Below are positions 9,283-17,957 of a stretch of 64,000 nt of DNA, in pieces. The position numbers were made by a program, and so were the translations under genes. This DNA is from Desulfovibrio sp. OH1186_COT-070 (GTDB lineage Bacteria; Desulfobacterota; Desulfovibrionia; Desulfovibrionales; Desulfovibrionaceae). Location of the stretch: assembly GCF_003860215.1 (NCBI RefSeq), contig NZ_RQYH01000011.1, forward strand, positions 37,223 to 101,222, given 5' to 3'. Below the pieces are notes generated by a model that saw only the letters and a program-made list of their open reading frames with translations, was not told the origin of the DNA and did no database searches. Position 1 is the first letter of the stretch. Every line of letters begins with the position of its first letter.

Positions 9283-9311
9283 TTGCCATTCCCGCACAGG
9301 CAGGCTATACT
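9283..9311 (+). promoter_or_regulatory. Candidate sigma-70 promoter for the uxs/Ehr-like operon
   Basis: TTGCCA (9283-9288), 17-bp spacer, TATACT (9306-9311), about 125 bp upstream of the first ATG of the plus-strand operon, in the tatD/uxs divergent region. Confidence 0.5.
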
Positions 9312-9437
9312 CCCCAATGGTCACAAGGGTGTGAAAAACCACAAGCGGCCCGAAGAATATATACTATCCCGGCGCGAAACGCGAGTGCCTGCTTTTTCGT
9401 TGTCCGGTCTTTCCTTTCAAGCCTTGCGGAGGGGAAA

Positions 9438-10403
9438 ATGCATCTGCGTAAGCGCGTTATGGTCACCGGAGGTTCCGGTTTTCTGGGTTCGCACCTGTGC
9501 GGGAAGCTGCTCGAACAGGGGCATGAGGTGCTCTGTGTGGACAATTTCTTTTCCAGCGCCCGCGCCAATGTGGAAGAATTCATGGACAACCGGCGCTTTG
9601 AGCTTGTCCGCCATGACGTGACCTTTCCCCTCTATGTGGAAGTGGACGAAATATACAATCTGGCCTGCCCCGCCTCGCCCGTCCACTACCAGCACGATCC
9701 GGTGCAGACCATCAAGACCTGCGTGCACGGGGCCATCAACATGCTGGGCTTGGCCAAGCGCCTTGGGGCTCGGATCTTTCAGGCGTCCACCAGCGAGGTG
9801 TACGGCGACCCCGAAGTGCACCCGCAGACCGAAGACTATTGGGGACATGTGAACCCCAACGGGATACGCTCCTGTTACGATGAGGGAAAACGCTGTGCCG
9901 AGGCCCTTTTTTTTGCCTACCGGCGGCAGGGCGGCCTCCCCATCAAGGTAGGGCGTATCTTCAATACCTACGGCCCCAAAATGCACCCCAACGATGGACG
10001 CGTGGTTTCCAACTTCATCGTCCAGGCGCTGACAAACCAACCCATTACCATTTATGGCGACGGCAGCCAGACCCGCTCTTTCTGCTATGTGGACGACCTT
10101 GTGGAATGCATGCTCCTTCTCATGGCCTCGCCTGCGGATTTTACCGGCCCCATGAACATGGGCAATCCGGACGAATTTACCATCAGGGAACTGGCCGAAA
10201 CCGTTGTGGGCATGACCGGCAGCCGATCTGTCATCAGCTACAAGCCTCTGCCCGGCGACGACCCCAAACAACGCCGCCCCGACATTGCCCTCGCCCGGGA
10301 AAAACTGGGCTGGGAGCCCAAAGTACCTCTGGCAGAAGGCCTGAAAAAAACCGTGGCCTATTTTGACGCGCTGCTTGCCAACGCGCAGCTTCCGACATCA
10401 TGA
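9438..10403 (+). CDS. UDP-glucuronate decarboxylase (UDP-xylose synthase), extended SDR family
   Basis: A 321-residue NAD-dependent epimerase/dehydratase. It has the Rossmann motif GGSGFLG (residues 11-17), the catalytic TSE around residue 120, and YDEGK (Tyr-147, Lys-151). The CYDEGKR context and overall pattern fit UDP-xylose synthases rather than GalE; the expected reaction is UDP-glucuronate to UDP-xylose plus CO2. The frame is open upstream to 9033, but GCGGAGGGGAAAATG fixes the start at 9438. Its stop overlaps the next start (ATGA), so this cell-surface sugar enzyme is translated together with a membrane complex, an odd pairing. Confidence 0.88.
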   Translation: MHLRKRVMVTGGSGFLGSHLCGKLLEQGHEVLCVDNFFSSARANVEEFMDNRRFELVRHDVTFPLYVEVDEIYNLACPASPVHYQHDPVQTIKTCVHGAINMLGLAKRLGARIFQASTSEVYGDPEVHPQTEDYWGHVNPNGIRSCYDEGKRCAEALFFAYRRQGGLPIKVGRIFNTYGPKMHPNDGRVVSNFIVQALTNQPITIYGDGSQTRSFCYVDDLVECMLLLMASPADFTGPMNMGNPDEFTIRELAETVVGMTGSRSVISYKPLPGDDPKQRRPDIALAREKLGWEPKVPLAEGLKKTVAYFDALLANAQLPTS

Positions 10404-12442
10404 CCGCCCTTGCACTGACTCTCTGCCTTTTTGCTGCGGCAGCAGCGGCCACCGCCCTGACGGCCGTGCGTGCTCCCTCGGCAAAAACCGCGCGCGCAGC
10501 CAACCTTGCCGGGTGCGCGGGCGGTGCTCTGGGCTGCGTTGCCGGTTTGTACGCGGCTCTTTCCGGCTCGTGGGAGCACACAGCGTCCCTGAGCCTGCCC
10601 TGGGGCTTGCCTGTGGGTGCATGCACCCTGGGGCTGGACCCCTTGAGCCGCCTCTTTCTGCTGCCTGTTTTCGGCTTGGGGCTGGCCTGTACGCTCTCCG
10701 GCTGGCACAGCCTGCGCCATGAGGATCCACAGCGCCACAATCTGGGCGCACACTGGTTTTTCTTTCTGCTGCTCCTGCTGGGGCTGACACTGGTCATCAC
10801 GGCACGCGATGCCATTTTTTTTCTGCTTTCCTGGGAGCTCATGTCCCTTGCCCCGTTTTTTCTCATTGCCTTCAACGACAGGGACAGAAAAGCGCGCGAT
10901 GCCTCCTGGGTATATCTGGTGGCAGCACACTTGGGGGCGGTGGCGCTCATGGCCCTTTTCGTGCTGTTATGGCAGAGTTCCGGCGTCACCTCTCTGGACG
11001 CCCCCCACGAGGCAACCGCTCTGCGGGAGGCACTGCTCCACCCCGGCGTAAGCACCACGCTTTTTGTGCTTGCCCTGCTGGGTTTCGGCGCAAAAGCCGG
11101 CATTGCTCCCCTGCACGTCTGGCTGCCTGAGGCCCATCCCGCAGCGCCCAGCCATGTTTCCGCCCTGCTTTCCGGTGCCATGATCAATGCCGGACTGTAC
11201 GGCCTTTTGCGCTGCCTGGGACTGCTGACATCCTTCGGGCAGCCGCCCGAATGGTGGGGATGGGTTCTGGTGGCACTGGGGATTGTCACTGCCCTCATGG
11301 GCATTCTCAAGGCCATGGCCCAGAGCAATCTCAAGCGTCTGCTTGCCTATTCCAGCGTGGAAAACATGGGGCTCATGTTCATGGGCGCAGGGGCCGGGCT
11401 TGTGGGCCAGGCCTGCGGCAATGCCTGGATCGCGCTTCTGGGCTTTGCCGGAATGCTGATGCACATGCTCAACCACTCCGCTTTCAAGGGACTGCTTTTC
11501 TTGTGCGCCGGAGAAATTCTTCACGCCACCGGCACAGTACGCATGGAGCAACTGGGCGGGCTGCAAAAACGCCTGCCGCTGCTGGGGGCCGCTTTTTTCC
11601 TGGGCGCGGCGTCCATCGCCTGCCTGCCGCCGTTCAACGGCTTCTCCGGTGAACTGGTGTTGGCTCTGGCCCTGCTGAACGGCCCGGATCTCATCGGGAT
11701 AGAACGGCAGGCGGGCCTGCTTCTCTCCCTTGCCTGTCTTGCCCTTGTCAGCGGTCTGGCGGCGACCCTCTATGCCAAGGCGTATGGCATCAGCTTTCTG
11801 GGAGAAGCCCGTACAGGCTTTGCCGCCAATGCCCGCCCCCTGTCATGGCAGGTTCTCTGGCCGCTCGCTCTCCCTGTGGGGGCCTGTATTGTGGGCGCGC
11901 TGGGCGCTCCCTGGCTTTTCACCCTGACGGCGGACACCGCGCAGGGCATTCTGCGCCTTCCGGAAAGCCTGACACCCGACATTCTTGCCAGCCGCTCCCG
12001 TATTGAGGACAGCCTGCGTGCCGTTGTGATTGTGGGAATGGCGGGACTCACGCTCACGGTGGGGCTGACCTGTTTGCGCGCAAGGCTGCTGCGGCAGCGG
12101 CCACCCGCGCGTGCAACAACGTGGGGCTGCGGCTATCAGGAAAGCTCCCCCCGTGTTCAGTATACCGATGCCGCCTTTTCCGAACCGCTGGCCAAGATCT
12201 TTGCTCCGGTCATGGGCCTCAGAACGCAGTTGCGCCTGGACGAAAAGCTTTTTCCCAAGCCGGGTCTGCTGGTCGTGACCGCACCTGACCGCCTGCGCAC
12301 CGGCCTGTTTGCCCCGCTGTTCGAAAGCGTGGAAAACATCTGCAATGCCTGCAAAATCATCCAGCACGGCAAAATCCATATCTATATTCTCTATATTCTG
12401 GCGACCCTCGTGGGGCTGCTGGTATGGGGCCTGCATACATGA
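10400..12442 (+). CDS. HyfB/NuoL-like proton-pumping antiporter subunit of Ehr-like complex
   Basis: A 680-residue, very hydrophobic protein of the Mrp antiporter/NuoL-NuoM family, closest in layout to HyfB/HycC. The conserved ion-channel region is visible: [20 protein letters not shown], followed by [17 protein letters not shown] and the AYSSVENMG helix. It has about 14-16 membrane helices and a soluble loop before the last one (residues about 560-660, AYSE-like LRPxxx region with CGYQ). It is the first gene of the membrane complex and overlaps uxs by four bases and the next gene by four. Confidence 0.88.
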   Translation: MTALALTLCLFAAAAAATALTAVRAPSAKTARAANLAGCAGGALGCVAGLYAALSGSWEHTASLSLPWGLPVGACTLGLDPLSRLFLLPVFGLGLACTLSGWHSLRHEDPQRHNLGAHWFFFLLLLLGLTLVITARDAIFFLLSWELMSLAPFFLIAFNDRDRKARDASWVYLVAAHLGAVALMALFVLLWQSSGVTSLDAPHEATALREALLHPGVSTTLFVLALLGFGAKAGIAPLHVWLPEAHPAAPSHVSALLSGAMINAGLYGLLRCLGLLTSFGQPPEWWGWVLVALGIVTALMGILKAMAQSNLKRLLAYSSVENMGLMFMGAGAGLVGQACGNAWIALLGFAGMLMHMLNHSAFKGLLFLCAGEILHATGTVRMEQLGGLQKRLPLLGAAFFLGAASIACLPPFNGFSGELVLALALLNGPDLIGIERQAGLLLSLACLALVSGLAATLYAKAYGISFLGEARTGFAANARPLSWQVLWPLALPVGACIVGALGAPWLFTLTADTAQGILRLPESLTPDILASRSRIEDSLRAVVIVGMAGLTLTVGLTCLRARLLRQRPPARATTWGCGYQESSPRVQYTDAAFSEPLAKIFAPVMGLRTQLRLDEKLFPKPGLLVVTAPDRLRTGLFAPLFESVENICNACKIIQHGKIHIYILYILATLVGLLVWGLHT

Positions 12443-13380
12443 ACGGGGAAACGGCATTGTATCTCGCGCATCTGGCGCTGGCCCTGCTGCTGGCCCCTCT
12501 GCTGCCCGGCATCATCAACCGCGTCAAGGCAATCTTTGCCGGGCGGCGCGGCAGGCCGCTGCTGCAAACCTACCACGACCTTGCCAAACTGCTGCGCAAG
12601 GGAGAGGTCATCAGCCAGACCACCACCTGGGTCTTTACCACAGGGCCGTGCGTCTCTCTGGCTGCGGCTGCCTGCGCCCTGGCCCTGCTGCCTCTGGGCG
12701 GTACGGCATCTCCCCTTGCCTTTGCCGGAGATTTCATGCTCGCGGCCTGCCTCCTGGGCGTGGGGCGCTTTGCCATTGTGCTGGCGGCGCTGGATACGGG
12801 ATCAGCCTTTGAGGGCATGGGGGCAAGCCGTGAAGCAAGCCTGTCCGCCCTTGCGGAACCGGCGCTTTTTCTGGGCATCATGGTGCTCGCCACCACAAGC
12901 ATGGCGCTCGGCGGCACTTCTGAAAACGCCTTTTCGCTCTCGGCACTGCTTTCGGGGCAGATTGCCGAAGCCTGGATGACGGGCAGGGGTGAACTGCTTC
13001 TGCTGCCGATGATCTTTTTTCTCCTCCTGCTGGTGGAAAATTGCCGCATCCCCGTTGACGACCCCAATACCCACCTGGAATTGACCATGATCCATGAAGT
13101 CATGGTTCTGGATCACTCCGGACCGAGCCTTGCGCTGATCCTCTACGGCGCGGCGCTCAAGCTGTGGTTTTTTTCCGCTCTGGTGGCGGGCTTGGTCACA
13201 CCGGATCTGCCCGCATGGCAGAAAGTCGGGGCACACCTCGCCCTTGTTCTGCTGCTGGCCGTGGCGACAGGCATTGTGGAGTCGGTCATGGCCCGCCTGC
13301 GCATGGAGCGCGTCCCCCTTCTTCTGGGCGGCGCGGCGGCCATGTCCGGTCTGGCTCTGCTGCTCTCCCTGATGCGATAG
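12439..13380 (+). CDS. HyfC/NuoH-like membrane subunit of Ehr-like complex
   Basis: A 313-residue membrane protein of the respiratory-chain NuoH/HycD/HyfC family, which links the peripheral arm to the antiporter module. Typical features are PLLQTYHDLAKLLRKGEV near the N-terminus, an acidic loop with SREASLSALAEPALFLG, and VENCRIPVDDPNTHLELTM followed by IHEVMVLDHSG. The frame also allows an ATG at 12424, but ATGA at 12439-12442 overlaps the preceding stop and is the likelier start. Confidence 0.88.
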   Translation: MNGETALYLAHLALALLLAPLLPGIINRVKAIFAGRRGRPLLQTYHDLAKLLRKGEVISQTTTWVFTTGPCVSLAAAACALALLPLGGTASPLAFAGDFMLAACLLGVGRFAIVLAALDTGSAFEGMGASREASLSALAEPALFLGIMVLATTSMALGGTSENAFSLSALLSGQIAEAWMTGRGELLLLPMIFFLLLLVENCRIPVDDPNTHLELTMIHEVMVLDHSGPSLALILYGAALKLWFFSALVAGLVTPDLPAWQKVGAHLALVLLLAVATGIVESVMARLRMERVPLLLGGAAAMSGLALLLSLMR

Positions 13381-13392
13381 CCGAGGTAAGGC

Positions 13393-14013
13393 ATGCTGCT
13401 CCAATCCTGTCTTTTCCTGTTCATGCTGAGCAACTTCCTGCTGCTGGGGGCACCCCGCAGCGCAGGCCTTATCCGGCTGACAGCCCTGCAGGGAGTGCTG
13501 TTGGCAGCACTGCTCGCAGCCATGCAGCAGCACGCTCTTCTGGCAGGAGCAGTGCTGCTCATCAAGGGGCTGTTGTTGCCGGGCATGCTCCGGCGCACAC
13601 AGAAAAAGCTGGATTCCGGCCAGAAGGGCTGCCCGCCCCGCAGGCTCGGTGCCGGAATGCTGGCAGGCATGGTGGGACTCACCTTTTCCATATGGTTCGA
13701 CGCAAAGCTGCTCATGCCACCGGGCCTGTTTCCGCCGCTGCTTTTGATCACGGGGCTGACCACCCTTTTCTGCGGGCTCATCCTGATCGTGGGGCGTATT
13801 ACGGCCATCAGCCAGGTTATCGGATATCTTGTGGCGGAAAACGGCATTTTTCTGCTCGGATCACCGCTGATGACCAACAATGCCGTATGGTTTGAACTGG
13901 CACTGCTGCTGGATGTCTTTGTGGCGGTTTTTGTCATGATGATCGCCGTAAGGCATATCAGGGACTCTTTCTCATCCATTGACGTGATCCGTTTTCATGA
14001 CCTCAGGGACTGA
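13393..14013 (+). CDS. HyfE/NuoK-like membrane subunit of Ehr-like complex
   Basis: A 206-residue protein with six or seven membrane helices, in the HyfE position of a Hyf-type cluster. It shares with HyfE a C-terminal NuoK-like part (VIGYLVAENGIFLLGSPLM, then a helix with DVFVAVFVMMIAV). The start at 13393 follows GAGGTAAGGC. A subunit of this kind completes the proton channel near NuoH in related complexes. Assignment rests on gene order and the VAEN(G) motif. Confidence 0.82.
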   Translation: MLLQSCLFLFMLSNFLLLGAPRSAGLIRLTALQGVLLAALLAAMQQHALLAGAVLLIKGLLLPGMLRRTQKKLDSGQKGCPPRRLGAGMLAGMVGLTFSIWFDAKLLMPPGLFPPLLLITGLTTLFCGLILIVGRITAISQVIGYLVAENGIFLLGSPLMTNNAVWFELALLLDVFVAVFVMMIAVRHIRDSFSSIDVIRFHDLRD

Positions 14014-14073
14014 CAAAACGCGCATGCTGCACACGCGGGGCGCAATGCTCTGCGCCGCACAGGACTTTTGCCC

Positions 14074-15579
14074 ATGCTGATTCTTCTTTTGCTCCTGCCC
14101 TTCTGCTCCGGCTGCCTCATGCTCGCGGGAGGCCGCCCGGCGGCATGCCGCACGGCCCTGCTGCTTACTGCTCTGGCCCATACGGCGTTGGCTGCTCTGG
14201 TTGCCGTGCGCGTGGGGCGTGGGGAAACACCCAGCGCGTGGGGCGGCCTACTGGCACCCGATGCCTTGGGAACCCTCTTTTTGATGCTGTCCAGCGTGCT
14301 GTTTCTGGCAAGCTCTTTCTATGCCCTTTCCTACCTGCGCGCCGAGGCTGCCCAGACCGAGCGTACCGATATCAACAGCAACGGCCGCTTTACCAATGCT
14401 CCGGAACGACGCTTTACCGCCTGCCTTTGCTTTTTTCTTGCGGCCATGAGTCTGGTGACCACCACCCCCCACATGGGAGCGCAGTGGGTGGGCATTGAAA
14501 TGACCACTCTTTCCACCGCTCCGCTCATCTATTTTCACCGCCATCGGCAATCTCTGGAAGCCACCTGGAAGTACCTCATCATCTGTTCCGTGGGCATTGC
14601 TCTGGCTCTTTTGGGCAATATCCTGCTGAGCATTGCCTACCATGCGCCCAGCATTGCCAACGCCGGACAGGAGAGCATGGATCAGGTGAACTGGTTTGTG
14701 CGCCATGCTCTGGCCGCCGAACCCACATGGCTCAAGGCTGCCTTTGTTTTTCTGCTGGTAGGCTACGGAACAAAAATGGGCCTCGCGCCTCTGCACAACT
14801 GGCTGCCCGATGCGCACAGCCAAGCTCCCTCGCTGGTTTCCGCCCTGCTTTCGGGCGCACTGCTCAACTGCGCCATGCTGGGCATTCTGCGCGGACACCA
14901 GATCATGCAGGCTGCGAACCTTGGCGACACTTCCGCAAGCATGCTGGTTTTCTTCGGTATGTTCTCCATCGTGACCGCCGCTGTTTTCATTGTGGGGCAG
15001 GGACACTACAAGCGTCTGCTGGCCTATTCCAGCGTGGAGCACATGGGAATCATCGCTCTCGGCATCGGCACGGGCGGCTTGGCTGCCTCCGGCGCGCTGC
15101 TCCATGCTGTCTGCCACTCCCTGACCAAGTGCATGCTTTTTCTTCTCTCCGGCAACATTCTGGCCCGCTACCACACCTACTCCAGCTATGACATCCGCGG
15201 GATGCACCGGACCATGCCCGTCACCAGCGCCCTGTGGACAGCCGGTTTTCTGGCTGCGGCAGGATCGCCGCCGTTCGGCCTTTTTGTCAGCGAAATGCTT
15301 GTGTTCCGGGGCATGCTGGATGCCGGCAGCCTCTGGCTGGCCGCAGGTTATCTGACGGCTCTGGCAATCATTTTCATCGGCCTTTCCGTAACCATGCTGC
15401 GCATGACACGGGGCGACAGCCCCCCCCACATGCCGCAGATGCGCCATGAGCCTCTCCTGAGCGTTGTGCCCCCGCTGGTGCTGGGGGGCGGTGTTCTTTT
15501 GCTCGGCCTCTGGATTCCCGACTGGCTGTGGGATTTTCTTGCGCGAGCCGCTGAACTGACCGGAAGGCAGGGCGGATAG
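14074..15579 (+). CDS. HyfF/NuoN-like proton-pumping antiporter subunit of Ehr-like complex
   Basis: A second antiporter-like subunit, 501 residues, corresponding to HyfF. Motifs are VGYGTKMGLAPLHNWLPDAH, SALLSGALLNCAMLGILR and AYSSVEHMGIIALG, all characteristic of the NuoL/M/N channel. A TTG at 14068 is possible, but the ATG at 14074 has AGGA at proper distance. With the 680-residue subunit it gives the complex two antiporter subunits; a HyfD-like third one is absent. Confidence 0.88.
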   Translation: MLILLLLLPFCSGCLMLAGGRPAACRTALLLTALAHTALAALVAVRVGRGETPSAWGGLLAPDALGTLFLMLSSVLFLASSFYALSYLRAEAAQTERTDINSNGRFTNAPERRFTACLCFFLAAMSLVTTTPHMGAQWVGIEMTTLSTAPLIYFHRHRQSLEATWKYLIICSVGIALALLGNILLSIAYHAPSIANAGQESMDQVNWFVRHALAAEPTWLKAAFVFLLVGYGTKMGLAPLHNWLPDAHSQAPSLVSALLSGALLNCAMLGILRGHQIMQAANLGDTSASMLVFFGMFSIVTAAVFIVGQGHYKRLLAYSSVEHMGIIALGIGTGGLAASGALLHAVCHSLTKCMLFLLSGNILARYHTYSSYDIRGMHRTMPVTSALWTAGFLAAAGSPPFGLFVSEMLVFRGMLDAGSLWLAAGYLTALAIIFIGLSVTMLRMTRGDSPPHMPQMRHEPLLSVVPPLVLGGGVLLLGLWIPDWLWDFLARAAELTGRQGG

Positions 15580-15642
15580 CTCCGGGCAGGCAACAAGGCA
15601 CATTTGTGATTCCGAGCGCCCGGATTCTTTCAGGAGACACGC

Positions 15643-17136
15643 ATGATGTTTGACTACCGCCACAGCGCCCCTCTGCACGAGCTGCCTGTTTTGTCCGCAA
15701 CGGAATTGTGCGGGCATCTGCACACGGCACTTGCCGACGGGTGGCGGCTGCTGGGCCTTTTCGGCCTGCAGGAAGCATCGGGCGTGGTCTTGTGCTGCGT
15801 GCTGTGCCACGACCCTTCACGCCGTCTTCAGGCCATGCGCACCCCGTGTCTGGAAAGTTTTCCGTCCATGACCCCTTCCTGCCCCCAAGCCCATTATTTT
15901 GAAAGGGAAATCCACGAACAATGGGGGCTGGAACCGCAAGGACATCCCTGGCTGAAAAACGTGCGCCGCATTCCCGATGCCCCCGTGACACCCCATGGCG
16001 ACACCGCGAACGCTCCCACCTCCTACCCTTTCTATCGCGTGGAGGGTGGTCATGTGCACGAAGTGGCTGTAGGCCCCGTGCATGCCGGCGTCATTGAGCC
16101 GGGGCACTTTCGCTTTCAGTGCTACGGAGAAAATGTTCTCCATCTGGAGATCGCTCTGGGCTACCAGCACCGGGGCATGGAACACATGTTCGTCCACGGC
16201 CCCGGGGAGCGCCGCCTGCCTCTGGCGGAATGCATTGCCGGCGATACCTCTGTGGGGCACGCTCTGGCCCACTGCGTTTTGCTGGAGCGATTGACAGAAA
16301 CAAAAATTCCGCACCGCGCCCAGCTTGTGCGCCGCATCGGGCTGGAACTGGAACGGCTTGCCAACCATGTGGGCGATCTTGGCGCCATTGCTGGCGATAC
16401 GGGATTTTTGCCTACTGCCTCGTGGAACGGGCGCATCCGCGGCGACTTTCTGAACATGACTGCATCCCTGTGCGGAAACCGCTTCGGACGCGGCCTCGTG
16501 CGCCCCGGAGGCGTAGCGCACGATCTGTCGCCCGCCCAATGTGCGGATCTTCTGGCCAGGGCACACAGCGCGGGCCGCGATGCTCTGGGGTCCGCCGAGG
16601 TGCTGTTGCATTCCCCCAGCGCCTGCGAGCGCCTGACCGGAGTGGGCGTACTCAGCAAGGAATACGCCCTGCAGTTGGGTGTTGTGGGCGTGGCCGCGCG
16701 CGCCTGCGGCCTGCCCCTGGACGCGCGCCAGCACGCCCCGCTTTCCGATCTTTCGGGCTGTGTGCCGCGCACGGAAAGCAGCGGCGACGTCATGGCCAGA
16801 ACTCTGGTGCGCCGCCACGAACTGGAAGACAGCCTGCGCTTGCTGGAAGCGGATCTTTCCGCCTTGGCCGAACTGCCTGCAGACCCTGCCGCGACAGGAG
16901 ATATCCGTGCGCTACCGCCAGACACGCTTGCCGTGGCGCAGGTGGAGGGCTGGCGGGGAGAAATCTGCCATATGGCGGTGACAGGCCCGGACGGCAGACT
17001 GGCGGCATACAAGATCGTCGATCCTTCCTTCCGCAACTGGCCGGGACTTGCCGTAGCCCTGCGGCACAATCAGATTTCGGACTTTCCACTCTGCAACAAA
17101 AGTTTCAATCTGTCGTACTGCGGACACGACCTGTGA
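15643..17136 (+). CDS. NuoCD/HyfG-like large subunit lacking Ni-binding cysteines (Ehr-type)
   Basis: A 497-residue fusion of a NuoC-like domain (about 1-110, HYFEREIHEQWGL) and a NuoD/HyfG-like catalytic domain (about 140-497, GYQHRGMEHM, LERLANHVGDLG). In NiFe hydrogenases the large subunit has one CxxC near its start and one near its end. Here the first site reads C197-I-A-G-D and the second DPSFRN (460-465), so at most one of four ligand cysteines remains. The family signature DFPLCNKSFNLSYCGHDL ends the protein without a cleavable extension. I infer an Ehr-type (energy-converting hydrogenase-related) subunit without a NiFe site. Confidence 0.85.
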   Translation: MMFDYRHSAPLHELPVLSATELCGHLHTALADGWRLLGLFGLQEASGVVLCCVLCHDPSRRLQAMRTPCLESFPSMTPSCPQAHYFEREIHEQWGLEPQGHPWLKNVRRIPDAPVTPHGDTANAPTSYPFYRVEGGHVHEVAVGPVHAGVIEPGHFRFQCYGENVLHLEIALGYQHRGMEHMFVHGPGERRLPLAECIAGDTSVGHALAHCVLLERLTETKIPHRAQLVRRIGLELERLANHVGDLGAIAGDTGFLPTASWNGRIRGDFLNMTASLCGNRFGRGLVRPGGVAHDLSPAQCADLLARAHSAGRDALGSAEVLLHSPSACERLTGVGVLSKEYALQLGVVGVAARACGLPLDARQHAPLSDLSGCVPRTESSGDVMARTLVRRHELEDSLRLLEADLSALAELPADPAATGDIRALPPDTLAVAQVEGWRGEICHMAVTGPDGRLAAYKIVDPSFRNWPGLAVALRHNQISDFPLCNKSFNLSYCGHDL

Positions 17137-17145
17137 GGCATTGCC

Positions 17146-17928
17146 ATGCTGCGCATCATCAAGGAACGGCTGCGCCAGAAATACCGTACTCAGGACTACC
17201 CCCGCCGCATGCCGGTTCTCCCGGCACGCTACCGGGGCCTCCCGCATATTGAGCGCGTCACCTGCGGCTCCTGCCGCGCCTGCCATACCGCATGCCCGAC
17301 AGGCGCTCTCACGCCCGCTGACGGAATACAGGGCGGCCCGCCTGCGCTGGATATGGGGCTGTGCACTTTTTGCGGCGCCTGTCACGCGGCCTGCCCGCAA
17401 AAGGCCATTACGTTCACCGGGGAACACCGCATGGCGTCCTTTACGCGGGAAGGGTTGATCATCACGCCCGGTCTTTCCCCCGCGCCGCCTCCGGCCGCGC
17501 CGGAAAAATTCTCTCTTTTCCGCAAGTCCCTCAGGCTGCGTCAGGTCAGCGCGGGGGGATGCAATGCCTGCGAAGCCGACTGCAATGTCCTCACCACCCT
17601 GGTTTTTGACTTGGGGCGCTTCGGCATAGATTTTGTAGCCTCGCCGCGCCATGCCGACGGTTTGCTGATTACCGGGCCGATTCCGGAAAACATGCGGCAG
17701 GCGCTTGTGGACACCCTCACCGCCACCCCCGAACCGCGCGTGGTCATTGCTGTTGGCGCGTGCGCCATTTCCGGCGGCCTGTTCCGGTCAAGCCCCCTGT
17801 GCCGCACGGGCGTGCAAAGCCTTTTTCCGGCAGACCTTTTTGTGCCGGGCTGCCCGCCCAACCCCTGGACCATTCTTGATGCCCTGCTGTCACTGCAAGG
17901 CAGAAATCGGACAAGGGTGTCCGGATAA
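17146..17928 (+). CDS. Ferredoxin-small subunit fusion (HyfH-HyfI / NuoI-NuoB like)
   Basis: A 260-residue protein joining two normally separate subunits. Residues 40-90 hold two [4Fe-4S] motifs: Cys 40, 43, 46, 50 and Cys 73, 76, 79, 83, as in NuoI/HyfH. Residues about 130-260 are a NuoB/HyfI-type small subunit whose proximal-cluster cysteines are present: GGCNACEADC (139, 142), VGAC (206) and PGCPPNP (236). The electron path to the large subunit therefore looks intact although the Ni site is gone. It is the last gene of the complex, ten bases after the large subunit. Confidence 0.88.
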   Translation: MLRIIKERLRQKYRTQDYPRRMPVLPARYRGLPHIERVTCGSCRACHTACPTGALTPADGIQGGPPALDMGLCTFCGACHAACPQKAITFTGEHRMASFTREGLIITPGLSPAPPPAAPEKFSLFRKSLRLRQVSAGGCNACEADCNVLTTLVFDLGRFGIDFVASPRHADGLLITGPIPENMRQALVDTLTATPEPRVVIAVGACAISGGLFRSSPLCRTGVQSLFPADLFVPGCPPNPWTILDALLSLQGRNRTRVSG

Positions 17929-17957
17929 CATATGAAATTTTATGAAGGTGCATTGCC

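Noticed and set aside
10400..17928. Calling the complex a true NiFe hydrogenase (Hyf/Ech)
   Set aside because: The Ni-ligand cysteines in the large subunit are missing and no hyp maturation genes are present in the window.
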